Positions 1 to 4,762 of a stretch of 5,514 nt of DNA are shown here, in pieces. Position 1 is the first letter of the stretch, and each line of letters starts with the position of its first letter. The notes below the pieces were generated by a model that had not been told where the DNA came from, did no database searches, and saw only the letters and a program-made list of their open reading frames with translations. The stretch lies in contig JAHEEZ010000233.1 in the NCBI GenBank assembly GCA_024640445.1, positions 1 to 5,514 of the forward strand. The letters run 5' to 3'. Source of the stretch: Acidobacteriota bacterium (GTDB lineage: Bacteria > Acidobacteriota > Blastocatellia > Pyrinomonadales > Pyrinomonadaceae). The position numbers and the translations under genes are program-made.

Positions 1-51
1 CTCTTGAATAACTTCCTCAATTACTAAACGGGCACCGAAGCCCTTCTGACC

Positions 52-1080
52 ATGTTGAGAATCCTTGGCGGCATATACGGCAAGGCGGCGGACCTTAGAA
101 ACGCGCTTTACGAAAAGGGTGTGTTCAGGTCGCATCAACTCCCCGTTCCCGTCATCTCCATAGGAAACATCACGGCCGGCGGCACCGGTAAAACGCCTCT
201 TGTGGCGTTCACGGCGGAGGCGCTTTCTGATTCCGGACACAGAGTCTGCGTCGTCTCGCGCGGTTACAAGCGCGGGAACGAAAAGGAACTCGTGGCCGTA
301 TCGGACGGCGAGAAGATATTGACGGAACCACGAAATGCGGGTGATGAACCGTTCGAGCTCGCGAAAAAGCTTCTCGGAAAAGCCTCGGTCGTGTGTGACG
401 CGAACCGGGTCCGAGGGGGGACCTTCGCGATCGAGGAGCTCGGCGCAGAGGTGATCGTTCTTGACGATGCGTTCCAGCACAGGCGGATCAGGCGCGACCT
501 CGACGTTGTAGTGATCGACGCGACCGACCCGTTCGGCGGCGGGAAGGCGATTCCGGCAGGCAGACTCAGGGAGCCTTTGTCGCACCTTTCAAGAGCCGAT
601 CTCTTTGTGGTAACCAGATCGGACCTCGTGCCGGAAAGCAGCAATACTGGAAACAGGCTCGCGAAATACAATGATTCGGCACCGGTCTTTCTTGCGAGGA
701 CGGAAACCGCGGGATTGTGCACCCTTGAAGATTTCCAAACGGGCGCTGACGCGGCGCCGTTGATTCCGGAGGGTCCCTTTCTGGTCTTCTGCGGTATCGG
801 GAATTCCGACGCTTTGTTCCGTCAGCTCGAACGCGAAGGTACTTCCGTTTCGGCCCACATTCCCTTTCGCGATCACATCACCTACGGCGCATCCGAGATA
901 GCCGCGATAAATTCGGGAGCGAAGCGGTCGAACGCCTCCGCGCTTCTTACGACCGCAAAGGACGCGGTCAAACTTGTTGGAGCTGAGTTTGAGCTTCCCT
1001 GCTACGTATTAAAAAGCCGGCTCATCATCGAAGATGAACCGGCGTTTCGAGACTCGCTCTTGCAAGCGGCGATCAAATAG
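52..1080 (+). CDS. lpxK: Tetraacyldisaccharide 4'-kinase (lipid A 4'-kinase)
   Basis: The 342-residue product matches LpxK, which phosphorylates the 4' position of the tetraacyldisaccharide lipid A precursor at the inner face of the cytoplasmic membrane, using ATP. Seen: an N-terminal amphipathic/hydrophobic segment (about 1-20), the family lead-in PVPVISIGNI (31-40), the P-loop GGTGKTP (43-49), GDEP (97-100), the LDDAFQHR block (137-144) with the Asp138/Asp139 pair, GRLREPL (170-176) and DHITY (274-278). Length is normal for the family. Small departures are Ala140 where many homologues have Gly, and DHI where many have DHH. ATG at 52 is the first usual start codon after an in-frame stop at 25-27; no clear Shine-Dalgarno precedes it. 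It converges on the kinase-like gene with a 4-base gap. Identification is secure; what lies upstream is not visible. Confidence 0.95.
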   Translation: MLRILGGIYGKAADLRNALYEKGVFRSHQLPVPVISIGNITAGGTGKTPLVAFTAEALSDSGHRVCVVSRGYKRGNEKELVAVSDGEKILTEPRNAGDEPFELAKKLLGKASVVCDANRVRGGTFAIEELGAEVIVLDDAFQHRRIRRDLDVVVIDATDPFGGGKAIPAGRLREPLSHLSRADLFVVTRSDLVPESSNTGNRLAKYNDSAPVFLARTETAGLCTLEDFQTGADAAPLIPEGPFLVFCGIGNSDALFRQLEREGTSVSAHIPFRDHITYGASEIAAINSGAKRSNASALLTTAKDAVKLVGAEFELPCYVLKSRLIIEDEPAFRDSLLQAAIK

Positions 1081-1084
1081 TTAT

Positions 1085-2578
1085 TCAGGCGTCCCTCTTG
1101 ACGCCCTTTGAAGCATCCCGCTTCTCCGCTCCCGAAGGCTTTGGCTCAGAGCTGGATTTGGGTGGCGCCGTATTTGTGTTCTTCGGCGCTGACGGAGTCG
1201 GAGTGGGTTTAGGTCTTGTCTGGGTGTTCGAATTCCCACCGGCATCGGTCTTGGGCGGACTTGGTGAAGGTGACGCGGTTCCTTCAGGCGAGTTCCTCGG
1301 CACCACCTTCGGCACGAGTATCACGCCGCCTTCCGAAGGCATGAACACGCTTCCCTCGCCGGGTATCGTCACATAGTCGCCGCCGGGACCTACCTGGGGT
1401 GGTCGGCCGGGCGGAGGCGATCCGGGGTTTGCCCAGGGATCGTAACCGTCCCCTCCGATATCGGCCGGAATGTCGTCGGGATCTGCCGCGAGCGTCGCCG
1501 GCGCCGTCGCAAGGCTGTTTCGTTCGCCGATCCCCGTAGCCGGATTCAGAGGCTGTACCGGCTGACTGTTCGAATCAGTCCGCAGAGCGCTCGCGGGATC
1601 TATCTGCCTGCTGCCCGTCCAGTAGATCAGCCCGAAAGCCATTACGGAAATCCCGGCAAGGACTATGAACGCCGTCTTCCAAACATTGTTGGAAGCGTTC
1701 CCCCCTTGGACGGGAATAACGATCGCGTCTTCTGCGCCTTCATCGTCGATCGCCTCATTCAGCGCCGCGATGAACTCTGAAACCGAACCAAATCTCTTTT
1801 CCGGATCTTTGGCGAGCGCGGTCAGGACTACGGGCTCGATACCTTCTGGAAGATCGCCCCTGAAAGCCACAAAAGGCGGAGGCGGAACCTGTATGTGTTT
1901 TTCGGCAAACTCGAACTCGGAAGCGCCTGTGAAAGGCGGCTCACCCGCGAGTAACTCATAGAACAGGACCCCTAGGCTGTAGACATCAGAACGTTCATTC
2001 GCTTTCGATCCTGGTTCGAACAGCTCAGGGGCCGCATAGGCAAGTTCGTCGAGAGGCCTTCCTTCCTCAGGAACGGTCGCAAGCCGAACGGCGCCGACAT
2101 CGAAAACCTTCACGATCTCGGAACCCCCTCCGATCGAAGCCAGGACCACTTTGGAAGGTGTCAGGCTTCCGTGCGCCATTCCCTTCGCGTGCGCGGCGGA
2201 AAGCGCTGAAGCGATTTGACGAGTTATTCTCACGGCGGTGAGGAGCATCATCTGACCTTCGCGTTCGATCCTTGACCGAAGCGTCTCGCCGGAAGCATCC
2301 TCCATCACCGAGAAGATCGTCCCGTCTATGTCCTGACCGAAATCTGTAATGTTGAGTATGTTCGGGTGGGCGATCTTCGATACGGCCCTTGCTTCGGCGG
2401 AGAATTTTGCGGCAAACGACTCTTCAAATCCCTCTCCGCGCTCAAGCACCTTCACCGTAACCATACTGCCGATCAGCAGGTGCTTCGCAAGGTACAGCCG
2501 TCCCGAGCGGCTGTCGCCCAGACAGCTGTCGATGCGGTACTTGTCCGCGATAACTTTTCCGATCAAGGGGTCGCTCAT
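1085..2578 (-). CDS. Membrane-anchored Hanks-type Ser/Thr kinase-like protein, predicted pseudokinase
   Basis: The 497-residue protein has an N-terminal PknB/Hanks-type kinase fold (about 12-275), one membrane segment (about 301-320), and a Pro/Gly/Ser/Thr-rich tail (321-497) expected outside the cytoplasm. Recognisable kinase landmarks are VTVK (Lys43), the helix C Glu62, HPNIL (71-75), Asp160 in DVG (for DFG), APE (183-185), SDVYSLGVLFYELLAGEPPF (197-216) and the subdomain XI Arg262. The catalytic loop is degenerate: HRDLKPEN becomes HGSLTPSK (136-143), so the catalytic Asp is Ser138, the Lys is Thr140 and the Mg-binding Asn is Lys143. The glycine loop is also altered (GDSRSG, 21-26). I infer nucleotide binding or scaffolding rather than normal phosphotransfer. 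The start fits the family opening (MSDPLIG followed by KYRI). Upstream GCGAG is a poor ribosome site, and no convincing promoter was found. The target is unknown. Confidence 0.88.
   Translation of the reverse strand: MSDPLIGKVIADKYRIDSCLGDSRSGRLYLAKHLLIGSMVTVKVLERGEGFEESFAAKFSAEARAVSKIAHPNILNITDFGQDIDGTIFSVMEDASGETLRSRIEREGQMMLLTAVRITRQIASALSAAHAKGMAHGSLTPSKVVLASIGGGSEIVKVFDVGAVRLATVPEEGRPLDELAYAAPELFEPGSKANERSDVYSLGVLFYELLAGEPPFTGASEFEFAEKHIQVPPPPFVAFRGDLPEGIEPVVLTALAKDPEKRFGSVSEFIAALNEAIDDEGAEDAIVIPVQGGNASNNVWKTAFIVLAGISVMAFGLIYWTGSRQIDPASALRTDSNSQPVQPLNPATGIGERNSLATAPATLAADPDDIPADIGGDGYDPWANPGSPPPGRPPQVGPGGDYVTIPGEGSVFMPSEGGVILVPKVVPRNSPEGTASPSPSPPKTDAGGNSNTQTRPKPTPTPSAPKNTNTAPPKSSSEPKPSGAEKRDASKGVKRDA
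1088..1105. terminator. Candidate hairpin terminator between convergent lpxK and kinase-like gene
   Basis: A perfect 6-bp stem, GGCGTC (1088-1093) with GACGCC (1100-1105), has the 6-base loop CCTCTT. On the plus strand it is followed by CTTTG, a very weak T tract, and it lies 8 bases after the lpxK stop. It sits inside the last codons of the opposing kinase-like gene, encoding its final Gly-Val-Lys-Arg-Asp-Ala. With only 4 bases between the two stop codons, any terminator for lpxK must lie inside the other gene. The short stem and poor T run keep confidence low; it may simply be coding sequence. Confidence 0.3.
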
Positions 2579-2688
2579 CTCGCTAAATTCAGATTACAAG
2601 ACATCTTCCGGTAAAATGCAGATGTCGATTTCGATTAGAGATTTTATCAGATAGTTGTCGGGCGGCTAAATTCCCCGCCTCATATGAA

Positions 2689-2720
2689 CTGCGGACGGAA
2701 CCCGAAGGTCCCGTCCGCAG
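2689..2720 (-). terminator. Strong GC-rich hairpin downstream of atpE
   Basis: A perfect 10-bp stem pairs CTGCGGACGG (2689-2698) with CCGTCCGCAG (2711-2720). Within its 12-base loop, ACC (2700-2702) can also pair with GGT (2707-2709). It lies 24 bases past the atpE stop and fits an operon-end transcript structure. No T run follows on either strand (TTCATATGAGG on the minus strand), so it is not a classical intrinsic terminator; it may act as a 3'-end stabiliser or need Rho. Two smaller stems flank it: TCCCG/CGGGA (2726-2730 and 2737-2741) and GGCGG/CCGCC (2661-2665 and 2675-2679). Confidence 0.5.
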
Positions 2721-2744
2721 GCTTGTCCCGGCATTTCGGGAGAA

Positions 2745-3071
2745 TTAGTTGATCTTCAGGAACACTATCAGAAGCGCGAACAGCACGAGTGACTCGATAA
2801 GAGCCAGCGCGATGATCATGAGCGTCTGAACCGTACCGGCGGCGCCGGGATTGCGGGCTGCACCTTCCGCACCGCGCGAACCAACGAGACCCTGTCCGAT
2901 CCCTGCAAGTCCGGCTGCGAGGCCGAATCCGAGAACGCCAAGTCCGGTTCCGATCGCCTTGTAAGCGCTGACGGTCGATTCATTGTCAGCCGCGCCTGCC
3001 TGGGCAAGTGCGGGGATCGCGAGAAGCGCGAGCGCCGCGATCGAGTAAAAAACGAATTTCATCTTCTTCAT
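2745..3071 (-). CDS. atpE: ATP synthase F0 subunit c
   Basis: The 108-residue product is the proteolipid of the rotor ring, carrying ions through the membrane against subunit a. Seen: a Gly/Ala-rich first ring helix (about 38-64; GTGLGVLGFGLAAGLAGIGQ at 41-60), the polar loop ARNP (72-75; Arg73 conserved, the usual RQP reads RNP), and a second helix (about 79-105) with the ion-binding carboxylate Glu93 in ALIESLVLF (90-98). Residues 1-25 form an extra signal-peptide-like segment: MKKMK, a hydrophobic core, then ALAQA. The frame stays open upstream to 3185. I chose ATG at 3071 because GGAG lies 9 bases before it and the added 38 residues are polar and unlike the family. MKF at 3062 is an alternative start. 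It follows atpB after a 245-base gap and appears to end the F0 cluster. Confidence 0.93.
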   Translation of the reverse strand: MKKMKFVFYSIAALALLAIPALAQAGAADNESTVSAYKAIGTGLGVLGFGLAAGLAGIGQGLVGSRGAEGAARNPGAAGTVQTLMIIALALIESLVLFALLIVFLKIN

Positions 3072-3080
3072 TTTGATTAT

Positions 3081-3084
3081 CTCC
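3081..3084 (-). promoter_or_regulatory. Ribosome binding site deciding the atpE start
   Basis: On the minus strand GGAG is followed by a 9-base A/T-rich spacer (ATAATCAAA) and then ATG at 3071. This supports the 108-residue start over the longer open frame beginning at 3185. Confidence 0.7.
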
Positions 3085-3276
3085 AGTTTTTGTTTTAAGT
3101 GACGAAGACGATCAAACTTCTGCAAAACAGTTCCGCCGCGGGTATTATTTCGCCTGCTTCCGGTATGCGCTCGATTTATACTCACGTAGAGTCGAGGCTC
3201 CTGTAGCGTGCCGGCCTTCGGTATTGCGGCTGGACCATTTTCCGGTCGGTCCGATCTTCTTCAAAGAACTACTTTC

Positions 3277-3302
3277 AAAAGGCGGCGGACCTTGACGCCG
3301 CC
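3277..3302 (-). terminator. Terminator- or attenuator-like hairpin after atpB
   Basis: On the minus strand, GGCGGCG (3302-3296) pairs perfectly with CGCCGCC (3287-3281) across an 8-base loop. TTTT (3280-3277) and then GAAAGT follow directly. It begins 14 bases past the atpB stop. The GC-rich stem is convincing and the T run is short, so partial termination or an mRNA processing/stability element between atpB and atpE is plausible. Confidence 0.5.
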
Positions 3303-3316
3303 GCATTAAAGAACAA

Positions 3317-4213
3317 TTACGCTGATGCCGAAGCGTCAACGCTGCCGTGGATGATCTCGTCCACGTGATCTTCTTCGTGCGAAGGATGCGAAACCTCGCT
3401 GATATAGATCATCGACAGGAGCGTGAAGACCAGAGTCTGCACGAACGCGACGAATACCGCGAGAGGCATCAGGGCCACCGGAAGCAAATACTGCGTGAAC
3501 GGCGGGAAGAGTCCCGAGATCTGAACCGCGATCTGCTCATCGGCGAACATATTGGCAAAGAGCCTTATGGCCAGCGTAAGCGGCCGGATCATGTTACTTA
3601 TCAGCTCGATGCCGAAGATCAGGGGCGTTATGATCAGCGTCATCAGCAAAGGCAGTTTCGGACCAGCGAAGTGGGCCAGGTGGTTGATAAAGCCGTTTTC
3701 GCTGATGCCTACATAGTTGTAGTAAACGAATGACGTGATACCCAGCGCGAACGTCACGCTTATGTGCGCGGTCGGGGACATGAACACGGGAAACAGCCCC
3801 ATCAGGTTTGAAACGAGAACCAGGACGGCAAAGGTCGCGACTACCGGAAAATACTGGTATCCGTGTTCGCCGATCGAGTTTACGATCAGGTCCTTGAGCG
3901 CCAGAAATCCGGCCTCAAGCGTCAATTGCCCGTGATGCGGATCGTCTTCAGACAGCTTTCCTTTCAGGACCCACACTACAGCGACAGTCAAAATACAGGC
4001 GACCGTAAACATCACCGTGTACCAGGGAATCGCGTTGTCGACCGTGTACTCTCCAAAAACCGCTTCCGGGGTGGTGCCCGCCTTCTCAAGCAGCCACGAC
4101 CACAACGGATACGTATATGCCATCTGGAATTCGTGGATAGGTTTCCCGAGGTAATGGTTTACAAACTCAACTATGAGCGGCGTATGATGTCCGCCTTCTG
4201 CAAATAAGAACAT
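3317..4213 (-). CDS. atpB: ATP synthase F0 subunit a
   Basis: The 298-residue multi-spanning membrane protein provides the ion half-channels and the essential arginine opposite the c ring. Seen: a His-containing N-terminus followed by an amphipathic stretch (1-60), a hydrophobic helix about 64-83, a further helix about 122-145 containing NLMGLFP (136-142), ITPLIFGIELISNMIRPLTL (195-214), and the signature IRLFANMFADE (216-226) with Arg217 equivalent to E. coli Arg210. Asn221 and Glu226 match E. coli Asn214 and Glu219. The last helix has FVQTLVF (257-263), with Gln259 matching Gln252. The C-terminus is a short His/Glu/Asp-rich tail (277-290). Length is a little above the E. coli protein. The start follows AAGGGA by 8 bases. 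It lies 2 bases after atpI, which points to translational coupling. Confidence 0.96.
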   Translation of the reverse strand: MFLFAEGGHHTPLIVEFVNHYLGKPIHEFQMAYTYPLWSWLLEKAGTTPEAVFGEYTVDNAIPWYTVMFTVACILTVAVVWVLKGKLSEDDPHHGQLTLEAGFLALKDLIVNSIGEHGYQYFPVVATFAVLVLVSNLMGLFPVFMSPTAHISVTFALGITSFVYYNYVGISENGFINHLAHFAGPKLPLLMTLIITPLIFGIELISNMIRPLTLAIRLFANMFADEQIAVQISGLFPPFTQYLLPVALMPLAVFVAFVQTLVFTLLSMIYISEVSHPSHEEDHVDEIIHGSVDASASA

Positions 4214-4215
4214 TA

Positions 4216-4635
4216 TTAAATTCCCTTTCTGTTACCAAAAGAGGCGATTATTCTGAAAATTCCTTCGATCACCACAGCAAACGCGAAACTCGACAATCCG
4301 AGGATGAGCGGCACCATCAACTCCCAGTCGAGTAGATAGACAGCCCCAAGGACCGTTGCGAAGATCACGTACCTGAGCACGTATTTCCCGCCCGTCATCC
4401 TGGGCCGTTCGCCTTCCTCCGCCTCGTCAAAGATCGCTTTCAGGGAATACTTCATCCAGTAATAGTTCACGAATGAAAGCACTCCCCCTAAACCGAACCC
4501 GAGCCCGAACTTCCTGCCGACGTATATGTAGCCGAGCGCGGCTCCTGCCGCAGCTACCGCAGCCATTATCACAATTATCCGAAAGTGCGACAAAGGGGCG
4601 GGACCGTCGCCGTTGGTCTCAATTGGTTCGTCCAT
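4216..4635 (-). CDS. atpI: AtpI-family ATP synthase accessory membrane protein
   Basis: The 139-residue protein fits the ATP synthase I family (ATP-synt_I type), small four-helix membrane proteins encoded at the head of atp operons and linked in other bacteria to c-ring assembly. Seen: a short polar N-terminus (1-17), hydrophobic helices about 19-38, 44-60, 87-104 and 107-130, and the family-like stretch GFGLGGVLSFVNYYWMK (46-62). The acidic loop DEAEEGE (70-76) lies between helices 2 and 3. Placement directly before atpB supports the call. ATG at 4635 is the only usual start before an in-frame stop at 4660-4662. It has no clear Shine-Dalgarno and lies within a short dyad. The exact role (assembly chaperone or cation-related) cannot be read from sequence. 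Confidence 0.85.
   Translation of the reverse strand: MDEPIETNGDGPAPLSHFRIIVIMAAVAAAGAALGYIYVGRKFGLGFGLGGVLSFVNYYWMKYSLKAIFDEAEEGERPRMTGGKYVLRYVIFATVLGAVYLLDWELMVPLILGLSSFAFAVVIEGIFRIIASFGNRKGI
4222..4227 (-). promoter_or_regulatory. atpB ribosome binding site embedded in the end of atpI
   Basis: On the minus strand AAGGGA lies 8 bases before the atpB ATG and forms part of the Lys-Gly codons that end atpI; the atpI TAA falls in the spacer. This arrangement supports both the atpB start and translational coupling of the two genes. Confidence 0.65.
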
Positions 4636-4651
4636 TTCGCTATTTGCGAAA
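4635..4651. repeat. Inverted repeat overlapping the atpI start codon
   Basis: TTTCGC (4635-4640) and GCGAAA (4646-4651) form a perfect 6-bp dyad around TATTT. On the minus strand the second arm ends on the A of the atpI ATG. It also covers the start site predicted for the proximal promoter, so it could be an operator or a leader hairpin that limits ribosome entry. A chance dyad is possible. Confidence 0.4.
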
Positions 4652-4656
4652 CAAGC

Positions 4657-4685
4657 ATTTTATAGGCTCAGACCCAAAATATCAA
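4657..4685 (-). promoter_or_regulatory. Candidate proximal promoter of atpI-atpB(-atpE)
   Basis: On the minus strand TTGATA (4685-4680) and TAAAAT (4662-4657) are 17 bases apart; each matches the sigma70 consensus at 5 of 6 bases. Transcription would begin near 4650, giving a leader of only about 15 bases before the atpI ATG, consistent with the lack of a Shine-Dalgarno there. The -35 element begins just past the hairpin at 4687-4706. Confidence 0.45.
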
Positions 4686-4686
4686 A

Positions 4687-4706
4687 GCCGGAAAATAAAT
4701 TCCGGC
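4687..4706 (-). terminator. Terminator-like hairpin between the AtpZ-like gene and atpI
   Basis: GCCGGAA (4687-4693) and TTCCGGC (4700-4706) form a perfect 7-bp stem with a 6-base A/T loop. On the minus strand it is followed by TTTGATATTTT, an interrupted T tract. It lies 56 bases past the stop of the AtpZ-like gene. It could end that transcript or attenuate read-through into atpI. Confidence 0.5.
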
Positions 4707-4723
4707 CCGCCAGTTTTCACCCT

Positions 4724-4751
4724 AAAATAGCATTGTTCGCGCGGTTTTCAA
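4724..4751 (-). promoter_or_regulatory. Candidate distal promoter upstream of atpI
   Basis: On the minus strand TTGAAA (4751-4746) and TATTTT (4729-4724) are 16 bases apart, with TGC before the -10 (an extended -10). A transcript would start near 4717, carrying a leader of about 80 bases that contains the hairpin at 4687-4706. It is weaker than the proximal candidate at the -10 hexamer. Confidence 0.35.
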
Positions 4752-4762
4752 TCAGGCGTTTC

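Larger units (their letters stand above)
3072..3316 (-). other. Intergenic region between atpB and atpE
   Basis: This 245-base gap separates two genes that are normally close together. It contains a terminator-like hairpin next to atpB (3277-3302), a minor dyad GGACC/GGTCC (3232-3236 and 3248-3252), and the atpE ribosome site. A 64-codon open frame (3145-3339) overlaps the end of atpB out of frame and has no recognisable content, so I do not call it a gene. TATAAA occurs on the minus strand near 3176-3181, but with no good -35 partner. An atpE-specific promoter is possible but not demonstrated. Confidence 0.5.

Noticed and set aside
1..27. Possible last codons of an upstream gene ending at the TAA at 25-27 (reads LLNNFLNY)
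   Set aside because: Only eight codons are visible, and the other two frames also reach stops within the first 11 bases, so no gene end can be assigned.
264..722. 152-codon minus-strand open frame inside lpxK
   Set aside because: It lies wholly opposite a well-supported lpxK, is Ser/Arg/Pro-rich with no family features, and has the look of an antisense shadow of high-GC coding sequence.
2584..2610. Promoter for the kinase-like gene (TGTAAT as -10)
   Set aside because: No acceptable -35 hexamer lies 16-18 bases upstream; TAAAAT further upstream (near 2643-2648) also lacks a good partner.
3072..3185. N-terminal extension of atpE to an upstream ATG at 3185
   Set aside because: The extra 38 residues are polar and basic, unlike any c subunit, while ATG at 3071 has a well-placed GGAG.
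3145..3339. 64-codon minus-strand frame spanning the atpB-atpE gap
   Set aside because: It overlaps atpB out of frame, is low-complexity and basic, has no recognisable domain, and covers the terminator-like hairpin.
3347..3733. 128-codon plus-strand frame inside atpB
   Set aside because: It is highly charged (Arg/Asp/Gln/Glu-rich) antisense of a conserved membrane protein gene, with no independent support.
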